A stretch of DNA of 49,637 bases from an uncultured Candidatus Melainabacteria bacterium (GTDB lineage Bacteria > Cyanobacteriota > Vampirovibrionia > Gastranaerophilales > Gastranaerophilaceae), in the NCBI GenBank assembly GCA_934754505.1, contig CAKVIE010000016.1, positions 1 to 49,637 of the forward strand, given 5' to 3'. Of the stretch, positions 8,331-16,445 are shown piece by piece. The translations under genes and the position numbers were made by a program. The notes beneath the pieces are model-generated. The model saw only the letters and a program-made list of their open reading frames with translations, ran no database searches and was not told where the DNA came from. Each line of letters begins with the position of its first letter. Positions within the stretch are counted from its first letter, which is position 1.

Positions 8331-8999
8331 TTACCTGTATTCAATCTTCTCGGCAGAATATGGATTATGCTGCATACGATTTTGCAGCAAACTGCGATTG
8401 TATCTTGAATTTAAAAGAAAATTTTGATAATAAATATTTTCTTTAAATGCCTTGTCATCAAGTTTTTGAGGATATTTTCTCAAAATGTATTCATAAATTT
8501 CGGCAAGTCGGACAGAGGTGCCGTCTTTTTTCGATTTAACTTCATAAACTCCGTAAACTTTATTTATGTAACTGATTAAAGCTAATGGCGAATAATCAGC
8601 CTTTACAAGCATATCCACCGCTCTTTTATCGGTATATGCCTGATATTTTTCGGGTGAAATTTTTTCTGTATAATCCGCTCTGTTTTCTTCATAAGTTCTG
8701 ATACAACGAGCTATTTGCAAAGCAATAACGGCTGCAGCTTCATCGTCCGTTTCCGCTTGAGCAAAAATTCCCGTCGGAATATAAACTATTTTTCGTCTTG
8801 AATCAATTTTTCCTTTCAAACAACAAGATTTTTCAACACGAAAAATCATTCGATGTTCAATTTCGTTCGCATTCAAAATTTTAAAACCTGTTTGATTTAC
8901 AACACTTTGAAGATTTTTATCGGCAATGTTGTCTGCACCAAAAGCCTTTGGCACGGCAATCAAAACAAACAAGAAACATAAAACGGCAAATTTTTTCAT
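8331..8999 (-). CDS. Exported M48-like protein lacking the zinc motif
   Basis: 222 aa with a clear signal peptide cleaved near 'AFGA-D'. The middle resembles M48 metallopeptidases: 'IVYIPTGIF' aligns with the strand before the active helix, 'TDDEAAAVIALQIARCI' with the ELAaVLaHEiaH helix, and 'YQAYTDKRAVDMLVKADYSP' with the ExxAD...AGYdP helix. Both His and the Glu of HExxH are replaced (LQIAR), and the third ligand region is also changed, so zinc binding and proteolysis are probably lost. Family assignment is inference from pattern; the loss of HExxH is seen directly. Confidence 0.6.
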   Translation of the reverse strand: MKKFAVLCFLFVLIAVPKAFGADNIADKNLQSVVNQTGFKILNANEIEHRMIFRVEKSCCLKGKIDSRRKIVYIPTGIFAQAETDDEAAAVIALQIARCIRTYEENRADYTEKISPEKYQAYTDKRAVDMLVKADYSPLALISYINKVYGVYEVKSKKDGTSVRLAEIYEYILRKYPQKLDDKAFKENIYYQNFLLNSRYNRSLLQNRMQHNPYSAEKIEYR

Positions 9000-9080
9000 A
9001 AAAATAATTCCTTTATGTTATTATAGGCTTCATTTTCGATTATATCAATACTTTTCGGCGAATTATGACTATTCTTTACA

Positions 9081-10469
9081 TTAAATATATTGTCTTAAAG
9101 TTTCGTCCGAAAAAATTTCTATATCATCTCTGCCATGAATGTAAACAATACAAGAAATAACAGATTTGAATGAAGCGAAATCGGGATATGAAAGTTTATG
9201 ACGTAAATCTTCCATATTTTCCGAATAAAATTCGGTCAACATAACTTTGTTTTTGAAAACTAATGAGCTGAAATAATCAAGACCTTCTTTTGTCGTTATG
9301 TTTTCAAAATACAAAACATCAGGTTCTTGGAATTCAATATATCTCATTGCTTTATCCATATTAAATCCGATATTCTCGTTTAATTCCGATTGATAAACTC
9401 CCTTTAAACGATATTTTACAATGGATTCAATCGTCATAAAGGTTTTATCGGGTCTTTGTAATTCTTGCAAAATTGAATAAATCATGTGGGTTTTTCCGCA
9501 CAAAGAAGCTCCGCAGACGAGAATAATTCCGGGGGTTTCAAGTGCGTGTTTAAGTTGATTTATATGTCTTTCCGAAAGTCCGTATTCTGCCAATTTTTTA
9601 GGCGGTTTATATAATTTCATCAAAATTCGCTCATGTTCCGATAAAGTCGGGAACGATGCAACACTTGCCGTTAATTCGATATCATCATCGGTTGTAAATA
9701 CAAGTTTTCCTGCTTGTGAAATTTGAGAAACGTTCGGATCCAAATCCGATGCGGTTTTTAATTTAGAAACAAATGCCGCTTCAATCATAGACGGAATTTC
9801 ACCCGTTGTAACAACTTCTGACGGTGTTCTGAATTTTACGGCCAAGCCGTTTTCGCAATGTTCAAAAATCAATTCGTGAACATCTTCCATTATTGCTTGT
9901 TTCAAAATTGAACGGATTAAAAATAAAGAATGTTCGCTTGTTAAACTGCCGTTGTGCAATTCTTCACGCCAATCGTATTTTTCCTCATTATCGGCAGCCG
10001 TAACTTTTCCGACACAATCGTCTTTGTAATACTTATCAACGGCTTCCAATATTGAAGTTTCGGAAACAATTACAGGTTCTATTTCGCAGCCGATTTTTTC
10101 AACAATTTTATCTATTGCAAACAAATCCAACGGGTCGCTCATTGCAACACTCAAACTGTCCTCTATTTTGAAAAGAGGTATCATTTTATACTTTCGAGCT
10201 TCGTTTGCACTAATGAACTTCAAGCATTTTTCGTCGATTATGTATGTGCTTAAAGTTGTTGACGGGAAGTGGAGTTTTGTTGCAAGAAAATTTAACAGAG
10301 CATCTTCTGTTATCAAACCTTTGTTTATAAGGACCTGCCCTATATTTTGCTTTTGCGAAGCAGCAAGTTCTTCCGCCTTTTCTAAATCCTCAAACGTTAT
10401 TAATTTTTCTCTTACCAAATCGTATTTTAATTTTTCAAGAGTTTTGTTATTGACCGATTTCTTTTCCAT
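9081..10469 (-). CDS. Degenerate GspE/PilB-type ATPase with MshEN domain
   Basis: 462 aa. Residues about 5-140 form an MshEN (T2SSE N-terminal) domain ('GQVLINKGLITEDALLNFLA'), a fold that in other proteins can bind c-di-GMP. Residues about 185-460 follow the secretion/pilus ATPase: the P-loop is 'GASLCGKTH' (GKT kept, the rest of GPTGSGKTT changed), the Asp box reads 'TIESIVKYRLKGVYQ' instead of TIEDPVEY, Walker B reads 'QEPDVLYFENITT', and the His box is 'MLTEFYSEN' rather than LSTLHTN. The C-terminal subdomain is shortened and has no tetracysteine motif. ATP hydrolysis is doubtful. It follows a receiver gene by 3 bp, so it is likely a signalling output rather than a pilus motor. Confidence 0.75.
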   Translation of the reverse strand: MEKKSVNNKTLEKLKYDLVREKLITFEDLEKAEELAASQKQNIGQVLINKGLITEDALLNFLATKLHFPSTTLSTYIIDEKCLKFISANEARKYKMIPLFKIEDSLSVAMSDPLDLFAIDKIVEKIGCEIEPVIVSETSILEAVDKYYKDDCVGKVTAADNEEKYDWREELHNGSLTSEHSLFLIRSILKQAIMEDVHELIFEHCENGLAVKFRTPSEVVTTGEIPSMIEAAFVSKLKTASDLDPNVSQISQAGKLVFTTDDDIELTASVASFPTLSEHERILMKLYKPPKKLAEYGLSERHINQLKHALETPGIILVCGASLCGKTHMIYSILQELQRPDKTFMTIESIVKYRLKGVYQSELNENIGFNMDKAMRYIEFQEPDVLYFENITTKEGLDYFSSLVFKNKVMLTEFYSENMEDLRHKLSYPDFASFKSVISCIVYIHGRDDIEIFSDETLRQYI

Positions 10470-10472
10470 AAA

Positions 10473-10838
10473 TTAACCTAAATATGCTTTGACTCTTTCC
10501 AATACAAAATTTATATCAAAAGGTTTTGTAATATATTCATCAGCACCTGTTTCTTCGCCGAGTTCTTTATCTTTTTCTTGAGAACGAGCTGTAAGCATTA
10601 AAATCGGAATGTCTTTATATCTTGTGTCAAACTTCAACAAACGACTGACTTTATAACCGTTCATAACAGGCATCATCACATCAAGGATTATTAAATCAGG
10701 CATTAATTCTCTTGCCATATTCAAGCCTTGTTCTCCGTCGTATGCACAATGACATTCATAATCAGCTGTTTCTATCATGAATTTTAAAGTTTCGACGATA
10801 TCTTGTTCATCATCAACTATTAAGACTTTTTTAGCCAT
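10473..10838 (-). CDS. Stand-alone response regulator receiver
   Basis: 121 aa, a single CheY-like REC domain with no output domain. D9-D10 acidic pair, phosphoacceptor D53 ('ILDVMMP'), T83 and K105 ('TKPF') are all present, so it should be phosphorylatable. It overlaps the kinase stop by 8 bp and lies 3 bp before the GspE-like gene. The hybrid kinase just upstream is the obvious phosphodonor, and the GspE-like protein is a candidate partner (inference). Confidence 0.93.
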   Translation of the reverse strand: MAKKVLIVDDEQDIVETLKFMIETADYECHCAYDGEQGLNMARELMPDLIILDVMMPVMNGYKVSRLLKFDTRYKDIPILMLTARSQEKDKELGEETGADEYITKPFDINFVLERVKAYLG

Positions 10839-12909
10839 TTATAACCTCTTTCAGTAATTTCTTTGATTTTTTGATTAATTCTTCCGAGTCACCTGCATCG
10901 TCGGGATAATATGCCTGTGAAAAATATATTTTTTTACCGTTTTGAAGAATGTCGTCATTTTGAGCAAAATCGACAATTCTCTGTACAACAAAATTAAAAA
11001 TCTGTTTATTCATATTAATATCATAAAACGAATAATACAAACGTTCTTTAGTTTCTGTGTAGAAACATTTTGATTCGGTTGATTTCTTGAAGATATTTTC
11101 GCTGTTGAGCTTGTTGACAAATTCAACCAAATAAGGTTCTTCTCCGATTTTCTTTTCGCATAAAGTTATCAAACCGAAATCTTTTTTATCACTTTCCGCA
11201 TTTGAAATATCGTGATGAAGCTGCATTTCAAATCTTTCGTCCTCTGTTAAAACAGGAATTGCAAGATAGAAATCAGACCCTTTGTTGATAATACTTTCCA
11301 CCCATAAAAATCCGTTGTGAACCTCTGCGAATTTTTTAGCAATGAAAAGCCCTAAACCTGTTCCGCCGACACTTCGAGAAAGAGTTCCTTTTACTTGTTC
11401 AAATTTTTCGAAAACTTTCGGGATATCTTCCGCTTCTATTCCCTGACCTGTATCGGAAACTTTTATGACAACATATTCATCTGCAATGACTCGGTCTTTG
11501 TTGTTTGAAAACGGCTTTTCTTTGATTATCATATCTTCCATTATTTCTGTCGAAATAGTTATTGTTCCTCCGTTCGGAGTGTATTTTAAGGCATTTGAAA
11601 CGAGGTTGGTTATTACTTGCTCTATTCGTTTTGTATCAATGTACAATGCAGGTAAATCTTCAGATTTATCGATAATAAGCTCAATATTTTTGCCCTCTGC
11701 AAGATTGGAAAGATTTTGTCCGACAGAATCTACAAGCGAATTTATACCCGATACGGTAAAGTTGTAATCAAGTTTTCCTGCCTCTGCTTTGACCGAATCA
11801 AGCCATTCTTGAACAATAGACAAAAGCCTTTCGCTGTTCCGCTCTATCATTTTGATGAAAGAAATTGCTTTGTCGGGCATGATTGTTGCAAATGCGTTGC
11901 TTAATAATATTTTGACAGCATTTTGAATTGCAGTCAAAGGAGTTCTTAATTCATGAGAAACAATTGAGAAAAATTCGGATTTTTTCTTCTCCATTTCTTC
12001 TAATTTCAAATTCTGCTCTTTAATTTCTTCATATAAAACAGCACTTTGCAAGGGGAAAACAGCCTGTTTTACAAGTGTTTGAAAAAAAATTGTATCGTCC
12101 TCTTTAATTTCTTTTTCCTTGAAAACTTCAATAATGCCGAAAAACTTGTTTTTAATATTAATCGGGGCAAAAACCGTGTCAAAATGGAAAACATTCAAAT
12201 CAAATTCAAAATCTTTTCGTTTAATATTTTTGACAACCTTGATTGCTTCTTTTTTCGCATGAATGTTGAATAAATTTTTATAGCTCAACATAGCACGGAC
12301 TTTAATCGCTTCTTCAAGCCTTGAACTTATGTTATAAACGGAATTTATAACAAGCGTAATATCAGTAGGGTCATTGAATGCAAGCGAATAGCAAAGCTGA
12401 AAACTTAAACTTTTTTCAATACCTTCGGTCATAATTTTGATAATTTCGGTTTTATCAAGAGAGCCTGAAAGCTCTGTTACGATGTTGTTTAAGACGTTTA
12501 AGCTGTATAATTTTGTTGAAAGCTCGGTATTATTTTCAGAAAGCTCTTTTATGGAATTTCTTGCAAGGAGTGCCGAATTGATTGTCGCCAAAAGGACTTC
12601 CGAATCGATTGGTTCTGAAACGAAATAAGAAGAATATTTCAAAAATTCCTTGTTTTTTGCCGAATTATCAACGATTTGAATAACCGCAACATTGTTTAAT
12701 TGGGTTGTAAATTTGATTGCTCTGCATATATTTAAGGAATCTTGCAAATTAACCGTATCAAGAATTACCGCATCAGCCGAGTTGTTTTTCAAATAATCGA
12801 AAAGGTTTTGCTCCGAGGAAAAATTTTCGACATCAAAAGACGACAAAACATTTTTCAAGCAATCATAACGATTGTTGTTCTTGGAAAATAGAATAATTTT
12901 TGTCCTCAC
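10831..12909 (-). CDS. Hybrid sensor histidine kinase (REC-like, GAF, HisKA, HATPase, degenerate GGDEF-like tail)
   Basis: 692 aa. Residues 1-115 form a receiver-like domain with D51 but no acidic pocket and with the conserved Lys replaced (VSEP). Residues about 120-310 hold a coiled coil and a GAF-like sensory domain. HisKA has H319 in 'FFSIVSHELRTPLTAI'; HATPase has the N box 'NLVSNALKYTP', 'DTGQGIE' and 'GGTGLGLFIAKKF'. Residues about 570-692 look like a GGDEF fold that lost its motif ('YFSQAYYPDDAGDSEELI' resembles the C-terminal GGDEF block). No transmembrane segment, so it is cytosolic. The start is GTG with a GGGGGG ribosome site about 6 nt upstream. Confidence 0.88.
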   Translation of the reverse strand: MRTKIILFSKNNNRYDCLKNVLSSFDVENFSSEQNLFDYLKNNSADAVILDTVNLQDSLNICRAIKFTTQLNNVAVIQIVDNSAKNKEFLKYSSYFVSEPIDSEVLLATINSALLARNSIKELSENNTELSTKLYSLNVLNNIVTELSGSLDKTEIIKIMTEGIEKSLSFQLCYSLAFNDPTDITLVINSVYNISSRLEEAIKVRAMLSYKNLFNIHAKKEAIKVVKNIKRKDFEFDLNVFHFDTVFAPINIKNKFFGIIEVFKEKEIKEDDTIFFQTLVKQAVFPLQSAVLYEEIKEQNLKLEEMEKKKSEFFSIVSHELRTPLTAIQNAVKILLSNAFATIMPDKAISFIKMIERNSERLLSIVQEWLDSVKAEAGKLDYNFTVSGINSLVDSVGQNLSNLAEGKNIELIIDKSEDLPALYIDTKRIEQVITNLVSNALKYTPNGGTITISTEIMEDMIIKEKPFSNNKDRVIADEYVVIKVSDTGQGIEAEDIPKVFEKFEQVKGTLSRSVGGTGLGLFIAKKFAEVHNGFLWVESIINKGSDFYLAIPVLTEDERFEMQLHHDISNAESDKKDFGLITLCEKKIGEEPYLVEFVNKLNSENIFKKSTESKCFYTETKERLYYSFYDINMNKQIFNFVVQRIVDFAQNDDILQNGKKIYFSQAYYPDDAGDSEELIKKSKKLLKEVING

Positions 12910-12963
12910 AAGATACCCCCCTGTAATAAAACATTTTATCAGTTTTTACAAAAGAATACCCGT

Positions 12964-12991
12964 AGTATATAAAACTTAATCTTTTTATCAA
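12964..12991 (-). promoter_or_regulatory. Putative promoter of the kinase-receiver-ATPase operon
   Basis: On the minus strand TTGATA (12986-12991) and TATACT (12964-12969) are 16 bp apart, about 55 bp before the GTG start of the kinase. It lies back to back with the ilvC promoter. Confidence 0.45.
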
Positions 12992-13039
12992 AAAACAAGC
13001 CGAAAAAGTTTAAAAAAGCACGAAAAAAACTAATAAAAC

Positions 13040-13068
13040 TTGACGAAAAGGTATCCTCGGACTAAAAT
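13040..13068 (+). promoter_or_regulatory. ilvC promoter
   Basis: TTGACG at 13040-13045 and TAAAAT at 13063-13068 with an ideal 17 bp spacer, 51 bp before ilvC. No leader peptide with branched-chain codons and no T-box was seen in the short leader. Confidence 0.6.
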
Positions 13069-13119
13069 TAAGGCAAATAAACGATTTTATCGGAAGATTT
13101 AATCAAAAGGAGATAAAAA

Positions 13120-14118
13120 ATGGCAAAAATTTATTATGCAAGCGATTGCAATTTGAGTTTATTAGATGGCAAAACTGTTGCTATCATCGGTTACGGCAGC
13201 CAAGGACACGCACATGCACTTAACTTACACGAAAGCGGAGTTAACGTAATTGTAGGTCTTTATGAAGGTTCAAAATCGAGAGTAAAAGCTGAAGCAGCAG
13301 GATTAAAAGTTATGAACGTTGCAGAAGCAACAAAAGCAGCTGATATCATTATGATGTTAATTCCTGATGAAAAACAAGCTGATATCTATAGAAGAGAAAT
13401 TGCTCCGAACTTAAAAGCCGGCAAAACTCTTGCATTTGCACACGGTTTCAATATCCACTTTGCACAAATTGTTCCTCCTGCAGATGTTGATGTAATTATG
13501 ATTGCACCGAAAGGACCGGGACATACGGTACGTTCAGAATACGTTGCAGGCAAAGGTGTTCCTTGCTTAATCGCAGTTCACCAAAACGCATCAGGCAAAG
13601 CTCACGATATCGGACTTGCTTATGCAGCAGGTATCGGCGGAGCAAGAGCAGGCGTTCTCGAAACAACATTCAGACAAGAAACTGAAACAGACCTTTTCGG
13701 TGAACAAGCTGTTCTTTGCGGTGGTGTTACAGCCTTAATGCAAGCAGGTTTTGAAACACTCGTTGAAGCAGGTTATGCACCTGAAAATGCTTACTTTGAA
13801 TGTATTCACGAAATGAAACTTATCGTTGACTTGATTTATCAAGGCGGATTTGCAAAAATGCGTTATTCAATTTCTGATACAGCCGAATACGGCGATTATG
13901 AAATCGGTAAACGTATAATCACTGATGAAACTAAGAAAGAAATGAAGAAAGTTTTATCAGAAATCCAAGACGGTACATTTGCATCAAGATGGATTACAGA
14001 AAACAAAGCAGGCGGCAGAGCTCACTTCCTCGCAACAAGAAGATTAAAAGCAGAACATCAACTTGAAGCAGTAGGTAAAGAACTCCGTAAGATGTATTCT
14101 TGGAACGAAGAAAAATAG
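13120..14118 (+). CDS. ilvC: Ketol-acid reductoisomerase (class I)
   Basis: 332 aa, the class I length. It catalyses the Mg2+-dependent isomerisation and NAD(P)H reduction of acetolactate or acetohydroxybutyrate in valine, isoleucine and leucine synthesis. Rossmann motif 'IGYGSQGHAHALNL', 'APKGPGHTVRSEY', metal-site 'TFRQETETDLFGEQAVLCGG', and 'ISDTAEYGDY' near the C terminus. The cofactor loop reads 'GLYEGSKSRVKA', with Tyr and Arg where many relatives have Arg and Trp or Ala, so NADPH versus NADH use is open. AAGGAG lies 8 nt before the ATG. It stands alone, without ilvBN or ilvD. Confidence 0.97.
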   Translation: MAKIYYASDCNLSLLDGKTVAIIGYGSQGHAHALNLHESGVNVIVGLYEGSKSRVKAEAAGLKVMNVAEATKAADIIMMLIPDEKQADIYRREIAPNLKAGKTLAFAHGFNIHFAQIVPPADVDVIMIAPKGPGHTVRSEYVAGKGVPCLIAVHQNASGKAHDIGLAYAAGIGGARAGVLETTFRQETETDLFGEQAVLCGGVTALMQAGFETLVEAGYAPENAYFECIHEMKLIVDLIYQGGFAKMRYSISDTAEYGDYEIGKRIITDETKKEMKKVLSEIQDGTFASRWITENKAGGRAHFLATRRLKAEHQLEAVGKELRKMYSWNEEK

Positions 14119-14142
14119 TTTTCTTCAAAAAAAAATTATGAG

Positions 14143-14167
14143 CGGGACGACAAATGCCGTCCCGTTT
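14143..14167 (+). terminator. Hairpin after ilvC (weak intrinsic terminator)
   Basis: CGGGACG and CGTCCCG form a 7 bp perfect stem around an 8 nt loop, followed by only three T. It lies between ilvC and a lipoprotein gene whose ATG is 15 nt further on, so it may only partly terminate and could set the ratio between the two genes. Confidence 0.5.
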
Positions 14168-14181
14168 CATTAGGAGAAAAA

Positions 14182-15483
14182 ATGAATAAGAAATTTTTAG
14201 CGACTTTAATTTTGACCGCTTGTTTTGTCAGCGGCTGCGTGCAAATGCCCAAACCGATTACACAAACAAAAACAAGCCAAGCCGAAAAGAACATGATAGT
14301 TCGTTCCTTAAGCTATGACGGTAACAATTTCAGAATAAATAAAAAATTAAAATCGGCAAAATCAGGCGAACCGTTCCAAATAGCTTTCGTTAGCTCATCA
14401 ACGTTTGCAGATGATAAAAGTAAAGAAACTTCAACAGCAGAAGAAGTTACAAAAGCCGTTAAAAATTATTTGGGAGAAAAATCAGAGGTATCTTTCATAA
14501 ATTGCGGAATTAAAGGTGCTAATTCACTCCTCGGCAAAGTTATGATTGAAAAAATTCTCTCTGAAAATAATCCCGACCTTATTTTTATTGACTTTGCGGG
14601 ATATGAAAAAAATGAACAAGAGATAAGAGAAGTATTTGAAGCTCTTTTAAGAGAATGTTTGGAACAAGAAAATTCTCCGCAAGTTGTCGTGTTAATTTCC
14701 GCAGATGCAGACGGTGACGGCAAGCAGGATTTTATGGAGCAAACAGCAAGATACTATAATCTTCCGATTATAGACATTGCAAATGCATTTTTCCCCGAAA
14801 TTTCATCAGGCAGAGCAAAATCCGAAAAATTCTACATTGACAATTCTCAATTAACAAAATATGCACAAAATTCACTTGCGGATTTTGTTGTGAATTACTT
14901 CAAGACCGTACAAGCAAATAAAAAAGATAAAACTTATGACATTCCGTCGCCAATGTATCAAAATACAGATAGTTTTGATATTAAGCAAATTTCCCCAAAA
15001 ACTTTGCAGTCGGACAACGACGGATCTTATGTAAGAGAAAATAATAACAACAAATTTTTTAAAAACAAAATTACATATTTAACAAACACAGGAAATAACC
15101 CGTTTTTATTTACGATAAATGCAAAAAAAATATATTTAACTGTTCCTGTCAGCAACCAAAGAAAAGATGTGGCGGAAATTTATATAAACGGTAAAAAAGT
15201 TATGGATATTGATACCAATGATGTTTCCGAAGAAGATTTACCCAAAGTGTTCAAAATTCATAACGGTGAACAATGCGAAAGAACAAATGTTGCAATAAAA
15301 ATGAAAGAAGAAATTGCAAAAAATACGGAAGATGAAAAAAATTCAGAAATGACTTTTGCAACAAAAGAAGAAAGACAAACTACAACACAAGAAAAAACTC
15401 CTGATAAAGAAGAAAAAGAACAGACTCCCGAAATTCAATACAAACCTTTTGAAATTTGGGGCATAAGTTACACGGAAAAATAA
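14182..15483 (+). CDS. Lipoprotein with degenerate SGNH-like domain
   Basis: 433 aa. The signal peptide ends in a lipobox VSGC (Cys19; an alternative LTAC at Cys14), so it should be lipidated. Residues about 65-245 follow the order of SGNH/GDSL esterase blocks: 'IAFVSSST' where GDS is expected, 'INCGIKGANS', 'IFIDFAGYEKN' for the GxND block, and 'YIDNSQLTKYAQNSLADF' where DxxH should be. The catalytic Ser and His are not conserved, so it is probably not an active esterase. Residues about 270-370 are a second, beta-rich region, and the tail is Lys/Glu-rich and low in complexity. GGAG lies before the ATG. The SGNH link is inference; the lipoprotein signal is clear. Confidence 0.7.
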   Translation: MNKKFLATLILTACFVSGCVQMPKPITQTKTSQAEKNMIVRSLSYDGNNFRINKKLKSAKSGEPFQIAFVSSSTFADDKSKETSTAEEVTKAVKNYLGEKSEVSFINCGIKGANSLLGKVMIEKILSENNPDLIFIDFAGYEKNEQEIREVFEALLRECLEQENSPQVVVLISADADGDGKQDFMEQTARYYNLPIIDIANAFFPEISSGRAKSEKFYIDNSQLTKYAQNSLADFVVNYFKTVQANKKDKTYDIPSPMYQNTDSFDIKQISPKTLQSDNDGSYVRENNNNKFFKNKITYLTNTGNNPFLFTINAKKIYLTVPVSNQRKDVAEIYINGKKVMDIDTNDVSEEDLPKVFKIHNGEQCERTNVAIKMKEEIAKNTEDEKNSEMTFATKEERQTTTQEKTPDKEEKEQTPEIQYKPFEIWGISYTEK

Positions 15484-15504
15484 CATTTTAAAAAGCAAAA
15501 AATA

Positions 15505-15513
15505 TGATATAAT
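15505..15513 (+). promoter_or_regulatory. Extended -10 promoter element
   Basis: TGATATAAT matches TGnTATAAT 18 bp before the ATG at 15532. No -35 box is clear, as expected for an extended -10 promoter. It would give the small exported protein its own transcript. Confidence 0.45.
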
Positions 15514-15531
15514 AAAAACAGGGAAGTTTTT

Positions 15532-15885
15532 ATGAAAAAAGCGATATTAACAACAATTTGTATATTTTCGGCAACAGCAGCATTTGCATACATTCACCCG
15601 ATGAGCAAAATGTTTGAAACCTGGATAGGCACGCCTGTAAAAACAGTTGTAAAATACTGGGGCAATCCGACTGATATAACTTATGGCCGTGGACAAACAG
15701 AATATGAATGGACGGAAGTCAGTTCAAGATATATCCCCGGTACTCAATTTCAAGAAAAAACAGAATGCAACAGAAAGTTAATCGTTGATGTTTCCGGCAA
15801 GGTTGTTTACGGAACATTCAGCGGAAACGGCTGCCCTTTCACAAGTGCAAGTGTCAAAAAATGGAATAAACCCGACGAAATATAA
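15532..15885 (+). CDS. Small exported protein, SmpA/BamE-like fold suspected
   Basis: 117 aa with a signal peptide cleaved near 'AFA-YI'. The mature part has 'FETWIGTPVKTVVKYWGNP' followed by 'GQTEYEWTEV', the pattern of small envelope proteins (two helices, then a sheet) related to SmpA/OmlA. Two cysteines late in the sequence ('ECNRK' and 'NGCPF') could form a disulfide. No lipobox. It has its own extended -10 promoter and AGGGAAG ribosome site. Confidence 0.7.
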   Translation: MKKAILTTICIFSATAAFAYIHPMSKMFETWIGTPVKTVVKYWGNPTDITYGRGQTEYEWTEVSSRYIPGTQFQEKTECNRKLIVDVSGKVVYGTFSGNGCPFTSASVKKWNKPDEI

Positions 15886-15931
15886 TTTGTATTTAATTAT
15901 TGTTCATTGAGGGAAAAATATTTTTCGTGAA

Positions 15932-16405
15932 TTAAAAAAGCGAAAATCCTTTGGGTTTAAAATCGGGGCGAAGTTTTTTAAATTCAGCTTCTAATTCATC
16001 GACCTTTATATTTCTAATTATTGTAGATTTTCGTTTTTTACCGATTAATATATATTTTGAACGCTTGTCGTGTATTACATCGAAAGTGTCAATTTCATCT
16101 AATTCAAAACTTGTAATTTTTGATGTAAATTTGTTTAAGAGAATGATTCTTTGGTTGCTTAAATATACTTTATATCTCAATTCTATTATGCAATTTATTA
16201 AAATTGCTAAAATAGCAAGTGAGAACATAATAACTTCTTCTGTCTTAGCTCGTAAAAAATAGGCTGCTGCTGCCATACAACAGCATAAAATTATTGAAAA
16301 AGGAATCATCAAAACTTCTGAAAGTTGATTTTGTGTACTTTTTTTAGCTTCGTAAACTATTGCTTCATTCGGTCTTAAATCTTGTAAAACTATACTTGGA
16401 ACCAT
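15932..16405 (-). CDS. Membrane protein with bacterial PH domain, copy 1
   Basis: 157 aa. Two hydrophobic helices (about residues 32-50 and 58-72) are followed by a C-terminal bPH2-like domain: 'KVYLSNQRIILLNKF', 'SFELDEIDTFDV' and 'ILIGKKRKSTIIRNI'. It ends 'LRPDFKPKGFSLF'. It is a tandem paralog of the next gene, 40 bp away. The PH halves are very similar in DNA while the membrane halves have diverged. Role unknown; such proteins often act in envelope stress or lipid-related processes, but nothing here shows that. Confidence 0.72.
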   Translation of the reverse strand: MVPSIVLQDLRPNEAIVYEAKKSTQNQLSEVLMIPFSIILCCCMAAAAYFLRAKTEEVIMFSLAILAILINCIIELRYKVYLSNQRIILLNKFTSKITSFELDEIDTFDVIHDKRSKYILIGKKRKSTIIRNIKVDELEAEFKKLRPDFKPKGFSLF

Positions 16406-16445
16406 ATATAATCCTCTATTTAGATTAATTATAACATAATTATGA

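Noticed and set aside
9081..10469. A functional type II secretion or type IV pilus locus
   Set aside because: Only one ATPase-like gene with degraded motifs is present; no PilC/GspF, pilin or secretin gene lies nearby.
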